Source of the DNA: DATFRX01 sp035630615
Lineage (GTDB): Bacteria; Actinomycetota; Actinomycetes; Propionibacteriales; Nocardioidaceae
Length of the DNA stretch: 64,000 nt
Direction of reading: 5' to 3'
Assembly (NCBI GenBank): GCA_035630615.1
Contig: DASQKI010000075.1
Span: 1 to 64,000, forward strand
Both the position numbers and the translations under genes were made by a program. The notes under the pieces were generated by a model. The model was not told the origin of the DNA. It made no database searches and saw nothing but the letters and a program-made list of their open reading frames with translations. This document shows positions 44,772 to 53,240 of this stretch, one piece after another. How positions within the stretch are numbered: position 1 is the first letter of the stretch; each line of letters opens with the position of its first letter.

Positions 44772-45578
44772 TCAGAACCCGCACTCGGCGACGAGGGTCC
44801 GGAACGCGTCGAACAGACCTGGCGTCGCCGCGACGACGAGCCGCTCGTCGGGCTCGTCGGAGTCCAGTCCGGAGACGATGGCGCCGGCCTCACGAGCGAT
44901 GAGGACGCCGGCCGCCCGGTCCCATGGCTGCAGCCCCTCCTCGACGTACCCGTCGATCCGCCCGGACGCGAGGGAGCAGAGGTCGAGGGCGGCCGAGCCG
45001 AACCGCCGAATGTCCCGGATTCGGGTGATCATGATGCCGACGGCGGCGGCTTGGCGCGCCCGCTGGGCCGGGTCGTACCCGAATCCGGTCGCGATCAGCG
45101 CCTGACTCAGATCGGACGACGACGCCGCTCGCAGTCGGGTCGCCGGCCCCTCGGCGTGGTCGCGGCGCCAGGCTCCCACGCCGAGGAGCCCGCTGTACTC
45201 GATTCCCAGCGGCACGTCAACGACGACACCGGCCCGTGCGACGCCGTCGACCTCGATGCCGATGGACACCGCGTACGCGGGCACGCCGTAGACGAAGTTG
45301 ACCGTGCCGTCGATGGGGTCGATGACCCAGTCAACCCCAGACGAACCAGACTGTCGCTCGCCCTCCTCACCGACGAACCCGTCGTCGGGCCGGACGGCAC
45401 CGAGGCGATCGCGGATCAGCTGCTCGGCGGCCGTGTCGACGTCGGTGACCGCGTCGGTCGGGCTGGTCTTGGTCGCGGCGACGTCGACCCGGCCTTCGGG
45501 TCGAAGGTCGCGAATCAACACGGCCGCCTCGTGCGCCGTCGACCGGGCGAGCTCGAGCAGGCTCTCGTCGTCGCTCAT
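44772..45578 (-). CDS. suhB: Inositol monophosphatase-family protein
   Basis: A 268-residue Mg2+-dependent, Li+-sensitive phosphatase. Metal-binding motifs are visible: GEEGERQ, DPIDGTVNFVYG (the D-P-x-D-G-T core) and the distal QPWDRAAGVLIAREAGA. It dephosphorylates inositol monophosphate, needed for phosphatidylinositol and mycothiol, though relatives take fructose-1,6-bisphosphate or histidinol phosphate. Position after DUF4193 matches Rv2701c (suhB). ATG 45578 overlaps the hemH stop (ATGA). Confidence 0.88.
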   Translation of the reverse strand: MSDDESLLELARSTAHEAAVLIRDLRPEGRVDVAATKTSPTDAVTDVDTAAEQLIRDRLGAVRPDDGFVGEEGERQSGSSGVDWVIDPIDGTVNFVYGVPAYAVSIGIEVDGVARAGVVVDVPLGIEYSGLLGVGAWRRDHAEGPATRLRAASSSDLSQALIATGFGYDPAQRARQAAAVGIMITRIRDIRRFGSAALDLCSLASGRIDGYVEEGLQPWDRAAGVLIAREAGAIVSGLDSDEPDERLVVAATPGLFDAFRTLVAECGF

Positions 45579-46705
45579 GAGGTCGATGTCATGTCGGGGG
45601 CGTCGACGCCGCACAGGGCCGGATGGTCCGGCTCGCGAGCGTTGCGGCAGCAGCCGGCCGGACACACGTTCCAGCTCGGTGGTAGCCCGCCGACGGTCGC
45701 GCGAGGATGCTCCTCAGCACGCGCCGCCGTCGCCCGCTCGATCAGCAGCTCGCGCACCATCGCCACGAAGCGCGGATGGACCCCAGGGGTGGCGGCACGC
45801 ACCATCGCGAGTCCGATGTCGTCGGCGATCTCGGCGGCCTCGGTGTCGAGATCGAAGACGACCTCCATGTGATCGGAGACGAACCCGATCGGAACGACCA
45901 CAGCCGCGTCGACGCCGTCGGCCCGCAATGCGCGCAGGTGATCGCCGATGTCGGGCTCGAGCCAAGGCATCGACGGCGCCCCGGAGCGCGAGCAATAGAC
46001 CAGGTCGTGGTCGCGCGCGATGCCGCTTGCGTCGGCGACCGCGGCGGCTACGACCGAGGCGACGTCGCGATGTTGCGCCTCATACGCGCCGCCCTCGGTG
46101 CCGTCGGACCGACCGCTGGCGTCGTTCATCGCGAGCGGGATGGAGTGCGTGACGAAGACCAGTCGAGCGGTCTTGCGCATCTCGTCGGGAAGCTTGGCGA
46201 GCGCGGCGAGCGTCGCGTCGACGAACGGTGTCACGAAGCCGGGGTGGTTGAAGTAGTGCCGTAGACGGTCGAGGCGCGGCGCGCCGGGCCCGACTGATGC
46301 GACCGCGTCGAACAGATTCTCGCGATATTGCCGACATCCGGAGTAGGAGGCGTAGGCGCTCGTGACGAAACACGCGGCCCGCCGTACGCCGTCGACCGTC
46401 ATCTGGCGCAGCGTGTCGGTCAGATAGGGATGCCAGTTGCGGTTGCCCCAATAGATAGGAAGGTCGATGCCCTGGGCGGCCAGATCGGCCCGGATGGCGT
46501 CCCGCAGCATGCGGCACTGCTCGTTGATCGGCGACCGCCCACCGAACGCCGCATAGTGCTCGGCCACCTCGGAGAGCCGCTCCGGCGGGATGCCCCGGCT
46601 GCGGGTCACGTTTTCCAGGAAGGGGCGCACGTCCGCCGGGGTCTCTGGGCCGCCGAACGACACCAGCAACAGGGCGTCGTAGGGCGATGGGTCGAGACGG
46701 GGCAT
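45575..46705 (-). CDS. hemH: Ferrochelatase (coproporphyrin III type expected)
   Basis: A 376-residue chelatase that inserts Fe2+ into the porphyrin. LLVSFGGPETPADVRPFLENV is the N-terminal signature, VTSAYASYSGCRQYREN is the metal-side segment, and FVSDHMEVVFDLDTEA contains the catalytic His and Glu. The C-terminus adds VCPAGCCRN and ALCG, Cys residues suited to the [2Fe-2S] cluster known in actinobacterial enzymes. In actinobacteria this enzyme (CpfC) uses coproporphyrin III and makes coproheme, which HemQ then decarboxylates. CAGGAT lies 6 nt before ATG 46705. It is coupled to suhB by ATGA. Confidence 0.93.
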   Translation of the reverse strand: MPRLDPSPYDALLLVSFGGPETPADVRPFLENVTRSRGIPPERLSEVAEHYAAFGGRSPINEQCRMLRDAIRADLAAQGIDLPIYWGNRNWHPYLTDTLRQMTVDGVRRAACFVTSAYASYSGCRQYRENLFDAVASVGPGAPRLDRLRHYFNHPGFVTPFVDATLAALAKLPDEMRKTARLVFVTHSIPLAMNDASGRSDGTEGGAYEAQHRDVASVVAAAVADASGIARDHDLVYCSRSGAPSMPWLEPDIGDHLRALRADGVDAAVVVPIGFVSDHMEVVFDLDTEAAEIADDIGLAMVRAATPGVHPRFVAMVRELLIERATAARAEEHPRATVGGLPPSWNVCPAGCCRNAREPDHPALCGVDAPDMTSTS

Positions 46706-46711
46706 ACGTCC

Positions 46712-46717
46712 ATCCTG
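46712..46717 (-). promoter_or_regulatory. Leaderless -10-like box CAGGAT for hemH
   Basis: On the minus strand CAGGAT ends 6 nt before ATG 46705; it differs from TANNNT at the first base only. Confidence 0.35.
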
Positions 46718-46829
46718 TCAGGCACGGAAAACCCGTCCGCAAGTGCTGGACGGCGGCGGTATCGTTGCCCGACTCGACAACCCACCATCCCGCGATCGCG
46801 GGAGGACATTCGGATGGCCTGGCCCTGAG

Positions 46830-48029
46830 ATGGCGCTGCTCGGACGCTACCGAACGATCCTGGAGATCCCAGGTGCATGGCGCTTCAGTGCGGCCGGATT
46901 CGTCGCCCGGCTGCCGATCTCGATGTTCGGTCTCGGCATCGTGCTCCTCGTCGCCGACCGGACCGGCTCCTACGGCCTCGCCGGCACGGTGGCGGCGGCG
47001 GAGGTCGTCGCCGGCGCGGCGGTCTCGCCGTTCAGCGCCAGGTTGTCGGATCGGTTCGGTCAGGCCCGCGTCTTGCCACTGCTGGCGCTGGGATTCTGTT
47101 TCGCTACGGGTTTGCTGATCCTCGCCGTCGAGTCGGACCAGCCGACGCCGTTGCCGCACGCGGCTGCCTTGCTGGCCGGCGCGACGATGCCGCATATCGG
47201 GTCGAATGTCCGAGCTCGCTGGCGGTATGTGATCGACGACCGGCGACAGCTCGACACGGCGTTCGCGCTGGAAGCCGTGGTCGACGAGATGATCTTCGTG
47301 GTCGGGCCGGTGCTGGTCACGGTCCTCGCGACCCAGGTGAACCCGGGAGTGGCGTTGGCGACGACGGCCGGGCTGTGCCTGGTCGGCTCCACCTGGCTCG
47401 CCAGTCAGCACGCGACCCAGCCCGTCGTCGGCGGCGACGAGCACGGCCAACGCGTGCGCGAACCGCTCGGCTGGCGGCTGCTCGCTCCGCTGATGATCGT
47501 GATGGTCGGCCTCGGCGGGCTGTTCGGCGGCAGCGAGGTGGTCTCGGTCGCATTCGCCGAGGCGGAGGGGTCGACCGCGGCCGCCGGTTGGCTTCTCGCG
47601 TCGATGGCGGCCGGCAGCCTGATCGCGGGGTTGGTCACCGGCGCGGTCACCTTGCGCCAGCGGCCCGCTGTACGGGTGCGATGGGGCACCACGGCGCTCA
47701 CTGCGTCGGTCGCGCCGCTCCCCTTCCTCCCGAGCCTGGGGCTGGTCGCCGCCATGCTCTTCCTGGCCGGCCTCGCCATCGCGCCGACCCTGGTGGCGGC
47801 GGTCTCGATGGTGGAGCAGACCGTGCCGCCGGCCCGCCTCACCGAGGGCATCGCGTGGGTCACCGCCGGCATCATCTCCGGCGTCGCTCCCGGATCGGCG
47901 CTCGCCGGCGCGGTCGTCGATGCAACGAGCGCCTCCACGGCGTACGGTGTGTTGTTCGGGTTCGGGGTGCTGGCCATGGTGGCCGCGTGGCTGACCCTAC
48001 CGCGAGGTCGATCGGGTTCGGCCGGGTAA
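46830..48029 (+). CDS. Major facilitator superfamily exporter
   Basis: A 399-residue transporter with 12 helices. FVARLPISMFGLGIVLLVAD is helix 1, SARLSDRFGQARVLPLLALG contains the D-R-x-G-x-R loop typical of MFS, and AFALEAVVDEMIFVVGPVLVT is a charged helix common in drug-exporter relatives. The second half starts near PLGWRLLAPLMIVMV. Substrate unknown. No clear ribosome site stands before ATG 46830; TATCGT around 46758 could be its -10. It diverges from hemH. Confidence 0.8.
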   Translation: MALLGRYRTILEIPGAWRFSAAGFVARLPISMFGLGIVLLVADRTGSYGLAGTVAAAEVVAGAAVSPFSARLSDRFGQARVLPLLALGFCFATGLLILAVESDQPTPLPHAAALLAGATMPHIGSNVRARWRYVIDDRRQLDTAFALEAVVDEMIFVVGPVLVTVLATQVNPGVALATTAGLCLVGSTWLASQHATQPVVGGDEHGQRVREPLGWRLLAPLMIVMVGLGGLFGGSEVVSVAFAEAEGSTAAAGWLLASMAAGSLIAGLVTGAVTLRQRPAVRVRWGTTALTASVAPLPFLPSLGLVAAMLFLAGLAIAPTLVAAVSMVEQTVPPARLTEGIAWVTAGIISGVAPGSALAGAVVDATSASTAYGVLFGFGVLAMVAAWLTLPRGRSGSAG

Positions 48030-48104
48030 CTCACCGGCGCGGTGGCTTGGATTGGACCCCTTGGCCGACGAGACTGGTGCGCACGGACAGCTGGAGGCGA
48101 GAGC

Positions 48105-49058
48105 ATGCGAGATCTGCGCCTCGTGGGATTGAGCGAGGATCGAAAATTTCTGATCCTGCGCGACGAGGCCGGTGACGAGTGTCGCGTCCCTGCTGACGAA
48201 AGGCTACGGGCGGCGCTCCGGGGCGACCGTGCGCGACTCGGACAGTTGGAGATCCAGATGGAAAGCGTCTTGCGACCACGCGACATCCAGGCCCGGATCC
48301 GGGCCGGGGAGAGTCCCGAAGACGTGGCCGCGGTCGCGCAGGTCCCGATCGAGAAGATCATGGGCTACGCCGTGCCGGTCCTCGCCGAGCGAGAGCACAT
48401 CGCCGAGCGCGCCCGCCGTTCCGGCGTCCGCCGCAAGCACGCCGATGGTCCGGCGAGTCTGCTCGGCGACGCCGTCGACGAGCAGCTGCGTCGGCGTGGG
48501 AGCAAACCCCACGAGGCGACCTGGGACTCGTGGCGCCGCGACGACGGACGCTGGGCGGTCACCGTGGCGCCGGCGGGTGGCGGCAGGACGGCCCGCTACA
48601 TCTTCGACGTGCCCGGCCGGTTCGTCGTGGCCGACGACGAGGCTGCAAGGGCGCTCGTCGGCGACCATCCCGAGCCGCCGGACCCGACCGAGATGGCGAT
48701 CGCGTCGGCGGTCGCCGAGGCCGAGCTCAACGAGCCGCTGCCGCGCGTGGCCTACCGCGAAGACGACGAGACCGCGGCGTCGGTCACTCCACTGCATCGT
48801 CCGCGCCCGGCCCGGCCCGTGGCGGCATCGGAGCCGCTCCCCCTCGACGAAGACGACGACTCCGAGCCCACGATCGATCTCAGCGACGAGGCCGACCGGG
48901 CCGTCGGCGACGACGAGATCGACGTCATCGCGCGTGCGACCAACGAGTCGGGCGGGACCGGCGTCCGTCGGCCCAACCGTCGGCGTCGGGACCGCCGCCG
49001 CACGAGCGTCCCGAGTTGGGACGAGATCATGCTGGGCGGCAAGCCGCACGACGAGTAG
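48105..49058 (+). CDS. sepH: Septation protein SepH
   Basis: A 317-residue SepH (DUF3071) protein that stimulates FtsZ assembly during actinobacterial cell division. The N-terminal domain starts MRDLRLVGLSEDRKFLIL and includes LRPRDIQARIRAGES, whose helix-turn-helix-like core binds FtsZ, and EKIMGYAVPVLAEREHIAE. A long acidic linker follows, ending in basic GVRRPNRRRRDRRR and the conserved tail SVPSWDEIMLGG. GGAGG precedes ATG 48105. Confidence 0.93.
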   Translation: MRDLRLVGLSEDRKFLILRDEAGDECRVPADERLRAALRGDRARLGQLEIQMESVLRPRDIQARIRAGESPEDVAAVAQVPIEKIMGYAVPVLAEREHIAERARRSGVRRKHADGPASLLGDAVDEQLRRRGSKPHEATWDSWRRDDGRWAVTVAPAGGGRTARYIFDVPGRFVVADDEAARALVGDHPEPPDPTEMAIASAVAEAELNEPLPRVAYREDDETAASVTPLHRPRPARPVAASEPLPLDEDDDSEPTIDLSDEADRAVGDDEIDVIARATNESGGTGVRRPNRRRRDRRRTSVPSWDEIMLGGKPHDE

Positions 49059-49078
49059 CGCTTATAGCGCCCACCGAT

Positions 49079-49094
49079 TACTCGCGAGTACGGT
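49079..49094 (+). promoter_or_regulatory. Leaderless promoter with TACTCGCGAGTA palindrome
   Basis: TACGGT (49089-49094) ends 6 nt before ATG 49101. The perfect 12-bp palindrome TACTCGCGAGTA (49079-49090) overlaps its first two bases, so a dimeric repressor there would block the polymerase. Confidence 0.45.
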
Positions 49095-49100
49095 CAGCGC

Positions 49101-51101
49101 ATGGCGTACTTCGTGACCGGGGCGACCGGCTTCATCGGGCGGCATCTCGTCGAGCAGTTGCTCGCCAACCGGACCGGCGACATCTTCGTTGTCGTCCGCA
49201 AGGGCTCCCTGGATCAGCTCGACCGGCTGCGTCGTCAGTGGGCCGACGGCGGCCGGGTCGTTCCGGTGATCGGCGACCTCACGGCTACCCGCCTCGGCGT
49301 CGACGACGACTGGATCGCCACCCATGCCGGCCGGATCGACCACGTCTTCCACCTCGCGGCGCTCTATGACATGACCGCTGAACCAAAGCGCAACGAGGCG
49401 CTCAACGTCGGCGGCACCGGCGAGGCACTCGCCCTCGCGACCGCGCTCCGGGTCGGCTGCTTCCATCAGGTGTCGTCGATCGCGGTCGCCGGCGACTACT
49501 CCGGCTGCTTCGACGAGACCATGTTCGACGAGGGCCAGGGGCTGCCGTCGCCCTACCACCGGACCAAGTACGAGTCGGAGCGCCTGGTCCGCGACGAGGC
49601 CCAAGTGCCGTGGCGCGTCTATCGGCCGGCGATCGTCGTCGGGCACTCCGAGACCGGCGCGATGGACAAGGTCGACGGACCCTATTACTTATTCCCGCTG
49701 CTCAAGCGGATGCGCGACACCCTCCCGCAATGGATGCCGCTGATCGGCGTCGACCTGGGCGATACCAATATCGTCCCGGTCGACTACGTCGCGAAGGCCA
49801 TCGACCAGCTGGCGCATCAACCGGATCTGGACGGTCAAGCGTTCCATCTGGTCAATCCCGATCCACAGCCGACGACCGAGGTCATCAACCTGCTCGCCGC
49901 AGCTGCCAAGGCGCCTCGCTTCGCCGTGCCGGTCGACCGTCGCCTGACGGCCCTGCTCCCCAACAACGACCAGCTCACCAAGGCGCTCCGACCGCTGCTC
50001 GAGACCCAGCCGGCCCAGCTCGCCCTCAGGCAGACCCTCGGCCGTGTCGGCGTGCCGCCCGAGGTGATCGGGCATGTGTCGCTGCCGACCGAGTTCGCCT
50101 CGCGAACCACCGAGCAAGCACTCGCCGGCTCCGGCATCAGTTGCCCCGACCTCGAGACGTACGCGCCGGCCCTGTGGGACTGGTGGGAGCAGCATCTCGA
50201 TCCGTCCGTCCGGACCGACGCCGGGCTGCGTCGCTGCCTGCACGGCAAGACCGTCGTGGTCACGGGCGCGTCATCCGGCATCGGCCGCGCCACCGCCCTC
50301 AAGGTCGCCCAGGCCGGCGGCATCCCCCTGCTCGTCGCCCGCGGCCACGACAAGCTCGACGCGACCGCGCTCGAGATCGAGGCGCTCGGCGGCCGGGCCT
50401 ACAGCTATCCGTGCGACCTGTCCGACATGGACGCCATCGACGCACTCGCCAAGCAGATCGCCTCCGACCACGACACCGTCGACGTCATCGTCAACAACGC
50501 CGGCCGATCGATCCGTCGGTCGCTGCACCTGTCGTACGACCGGTTCCACGACTTCGAGCGGACGATGCAGCTGAACTACTTCGGCGCGATCCGGCTCGTC
50601 ATGGGTCTGACCCCGAAGATGAGGGCAGGGGGCGGCGGACACGTGGTCAACATCAGCTCGATCGGCGTGCAGACCAATCCGCCGCGGTTCTCGGCGTACG
50701 TCGCGTCGAAGGCGGCCCTCGACGCGTGGTCACGGGTGGTCAGCTCCGAGCTGATCGGCGACGGCATCACGTTTACGACGATCCACATGCCGCTGGTCAA
50801 GACGCCGATGATCGCGCCGACGAAGATCTATGACGCGTTTCCGACCATCACACCGGCCCAGGCGGCTGACCTGGTGCTTCGGGCGATCAAGGACGAGCCG
50901 CACGAGATCAACACCCGGCTCGGCACGGCCGGCGAGGTGATTCACGCGCTCGCGCCGAAGACGATGTTTCGGGTGTTGCACCTGGCGTACCGGATCTTCC
51001 CCGACTCAGCGGCGGCGAAGGGCGGCGAGGCAAGCCGCGAGGAGCAGGCGACCAGCGAGCAGCTGCTCCTGGCCCGACTCCTCAAGGGCATCCACTGGTG
51101 A
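49101..51101 (+). CDS. Two-domain SDR protein, AcrA1-like fatty acyl-CoA reductase
   Basis: A 666-residue fusion of two SDR domains. Residues 1-330 form an extended SDR of the fatty-acyl-reductase (male-sterility) type: VTGATGFIGRHLVEQL, HVFHLAALYDM, SPYHRTKYESE with Tyr and Lys. Residues 375-640 form a classical SDR: TVVVTGASSGIGRATALKV, VNNAGRS, NISSIGV and SAYVASKAALDAW. This layout and length match M. tuberculosis AcrA1 (Rv3391) and relatives. The reaction is probably acyl-CoA to aldehyde or alcohol, but which half does which step is unproven. The gene ends 9 nt from the convergent rhodanese. Confidence 0.82.
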   Translation: MAYFVTGATGFIGRHLVEQLLANRTGDIFVVVRKGSLDQLDRLRRQWADGGRVVPVIGDLTATRLGVDDDWIATHAGRIDHVFHLAALYDMTAEPKRNEALNVGGTGEALALATALRVGCFHQVSSIAVAGDYSGCFDETMFDEGQGLPSPYHRTKYESERLVRDEAQVPWRVYRPAIVVGHSETGAMDKVDGPYYLFPLLKRMRDTLPQWMPLIGVDLGDTNIVPVDYVAKAIDQLAHQPDLDGQAFHLVNPDPQPTTEVINLLAAAAKAPRFAVPVDRRLTALLPNNDQLTKALRPLLETQPAQLALRQTLGRVGVPPEVIGHVSLPTEFASRTTEQALAGSGISCPDLETYAPALWDWWEQHLDPSVRTDAGLRRCLHGKTVVVTGASSGIGRATALKVAQAGGIPLLVARGHDKLDATALEIEALGGRAYSYPCDLSDMDAIDALAKQIASDHDTVDVIVNNAGRSIRRSLHLSYDRFHDFERTMQLNYFGAIRLVMGLTPKMRAGGGGHVVNISSIGVQTNPPRFSAYVASKAALDAWSRVVSSELIGDGITFTTIHMPLVKTPMIAPTKIYDAFPTITPAQAADLVLRAIKDEPHEINTRLGTAGEVIHALAPKTMFRVLHLAYRIFPDSAAAKGGEASREEQATSEQLLLARLLKGIHW

Positions 51102-51110
51102 GGCGAGCCG

Positions 51111-51971
51111 CTAGGCCGGGCCGGTCTCCACGGGTCGTGCCGGGTCGGTGATCCACTCGCTCCACGACCCGGGGTACAGCGCGGCCTCGACCCCGATCAG
51201 ATGCAGGGCCAGCACCTCATGCGCGGCGGTCACCCCCGAGCCGCAGTAGACCCCGACCTCCGGCCGATGGTCTCCGGCCACGCCGAGCGCCTCGAACTGG
51301 CTCCGCAGTCGATCCGGCGGCTCGAACGTGCCGTCGTCGCCGACGTTGTCGCAGCTCGGTGCACTGCGGGCGCCCGGGATGTGGCCGGCCACGGGATCGA
51401 TCGGCTCGACCTCGCCCCGAAACCGCTCGCCGGCGCGTGCATCCAACAAGATCCCGGAGTCCGCGACGGTGGCCGCGCCGACCGCGTCGAGCATCGGCAT
51501 CGCGCCGGGCGTCCCGACGAAGTCACCGGCCCGTGGCTGTGCGTCCTTGGCGCTGGTCGGTCCGCCGGCCGCAACCCACCCGTCGTAGCCGCCGTCCAGC
51601 AGCCGGACGTCGTCATGACCGTGATAGCGCAACAGCCACCAGGCTCGAGCCGCCGCAATGCCGTCGCATTGGTCGTAGACCACAACCGGGTCGAAGCGCC
51701 GCACGCCGGCGGCTCGCATCGTGGCGGCGAACCGCTCCGGGTCGGGCAACGGATGCCGCCCACCGTCGCCAGCCGGGTCGGACAGATCGTGCTCCAGGTC
51801 GACGAAGACGGCACCCGGCAGATGCCCGGCCGCATAGTGAGTGCGGCCGGGCGGGCCGTCGAGCGACCAGCTGACATCGAGCAACGTGACGGGCTCCCCC
51901 GACGCCAACAACTCGCCCAACCGCTCGGCGCTAACCAGTGTCGAGTGGGGCACAACGGTCGAGGGGTGCAT
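51111..51971 (-). CDS. Rhodanese-type sulfurtransferase (SseA-like)
   Basis: A 286-residue tandem-rhodanese protein. The inactive N-terminal domain shows LLDVSWSLDGPPGRTHYAAGHLPGA; the catalytic C-terminal domain shows LLDARAGERFRGE, GHIPGARSAP and the active loop VYCGSGVTA, whose Cys carries the persulfide. CGSGVTA is the mercaptopyruvate or thiosulfate sulfurtransferase loop; the sulfur donor is uncertain. GGAGGA lies about 9 nt before ATG 51971. A broken sigma locus ends 89 nt upstream. Confidence 0.88.
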   Translation of the reverse strand: MHPSTVVPHSTLVSAERLGELLASGEPVTLLDVSWSLDGPPGRTHYAAGHLPGAVFVDLEHDLSDPAGDGGRHPLPDPERFAATMRAAGVRRFDPVVVYDQCDGIAAARAWWLLRYHGHDDVRLLDGGYDGWVAAGGPTSAKDAQPRAGDFVGTPGAMPMLDAVGAATVADSGILLDARAGERFRGEVEPIDPVAGHIPGARSAPSCDNVGDDGTFEPPDRLRSQFEALGVAGDHRPEVGVYCGSGVTAAHEVLALHLIGVEAALYPGSWSEWITDPARPVETGPA

Positions 51972-52059
51972 GACAGTCGATCCTCCCCCACGACGGCCGG
52001 CAAATACCACCCCATGTTGGCATCCGACCGCGGGTTTCAGCTCCCGACCGGCGGTCGGG

Positions 52060-53183
52060 TTAGCCTTGCGGCCCGCGGGACTGCGTCGGCGGATGCAGGG
52101 CGAACGCTTGCGCGATCTCGACCTGCTCGGCGACGGTCAACGGCAGCTCGTCGAGTTGGGCGCGTTCGGGGTTGCCGCCGGGCTCCGACGATTCGGCTCC
52201 AGCGCGTCCCGCAGGTCCCAGGGCAAGAGCGTCGGGTCGTCGGCCTCAGCTGGCGGGTAGTGCGGCCAGCCGACCGACTGGGCCAGCGTCACCACTGCTT
52301 CTTCCGAGGCGACCCGTACGAGAACCGTCCGGCCCTGATTGCTGTCGGCGTAGGTCAACACGGCGTAGCTGCCCTGTCCGCCGTCTCGAACCTCGCAGTC
52401 CCGCCCAGACGGGTCCATCGGGTGCAAGTCGATGTCGCAGAGGTCCGCCTGGGCGCTCCGCACATCCTGGGATCGCTGCGAGGTGATCATCGCGGCGTAC
52501 TCGGCCCGGTCGTCGTCGACAGGGGCATGGCGTCGATCGTTCCGTTCGGGTCGCTCTCGCCCATCGCGTACGGCCACGTCAGGTCGGACCACACGCGGTC
52601 CTCGATGGCAGCCGAGAACGTGTCCCACTGCTCCTGCTGCTGCCCGGTCCGGCCTCCGGTGGCGACCGTCGGGGCGGGCTCGTTGCCGGCGCTCCAGTCG
52701 ACTCCGGCGACGATGCCGGACCCGGCCAGGCCGACCGCGGCGAACGCGCCTACCCCGGCCGTTCGCCTCCGTCGCAGCCGACGCTGACCAGCGGCCACGA
52801 GCACAGAACTGTCGATCCGACGCGGTACATGGACGCTCTTCAGCGGGCCGTACGGCAGCCGGGCGAGCGCTCCGACGAGATCCAGACGCTCCTCGCCCGC
52901 CGTCGACATCGACCATTCGGGCAGCTCGGAGCGGACCACTTCTCGGCGCCACGGACGTCGATGCTCGTCGGCGACCCCGTTGACGAGCGCGTTGGACGTA
53001 GGCATCAGGGGACCTTGTGCGGACCACGTGCGGCCATCGAACGTAGACCTTCAGGAGCACCGTCTGGACGACGTCCTCGGCCGCCGGCCAGCTTCCGGTC
53101 ATCGCATAGGCGACGCGGAGCCAGCTGGCCTGCCGCCCCGAGACGAAGTCGTCGAAGCCTGCCCTACGGCTCAATGCGCTCAT
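52060..53183 (-). pseudogene. Broken SigE-family sigma factor fused to its membrane partner
   Basis: From ATG 53183 sigma region 2 is clear (FDDFVSGRQASWLRVAYAM, AEDVVQTVLLKVYVRWPHVV). A 2-bp loss in a CGCGCG stretch near 52995 shifts the frame to NALVNGVADEHRRPWRR and DLVGALARLPYGP. Region 4 should follow, but the sequence passes directly to the partner protein (RIDSSVLVAAGQRRLRRRRT, then helix AGVGAFAAVGLAGSGIVAG). Two more one-base losses, at the G4 run 52522-52525 and near 52196, are needed to read through DDDRAEYAAMITSQRSQD and PERAQLDELPLTVAEQVEI to the TAA at 52060. At least three frameshifts plus the loss of region 4 mark it as a pseudogene. A CCCGACC/GGTCGGG hairpin sits at the stop. 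Confidence 0.75.
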
Positions 53184-53195
53184 GTCATATTGACG

Positions 53196-53238
53196 GACTA
53201 TCGGGGTCAAAGGTTGTACGGCCGCGACTATCGTGGTC
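53196..53238 (+). promoter_or_regulatory. Direct repeat GACTATCGkGGTC and leaderless promoter of the LigD-type gene
   Basis: GACTATCGGGGTC (53196-53208) recurs as GACTATCGTGGTC (53226-53238), 30 bp apart with one mismatch. The second copy contains TATCGT (53229-53234), 6 nt before ATG 53241, so it overlaps the -10 box. Spacing of three helical turns fits a regulator binding one face. Confidence 0.45.
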
Positions 53239-53240
53239 GC

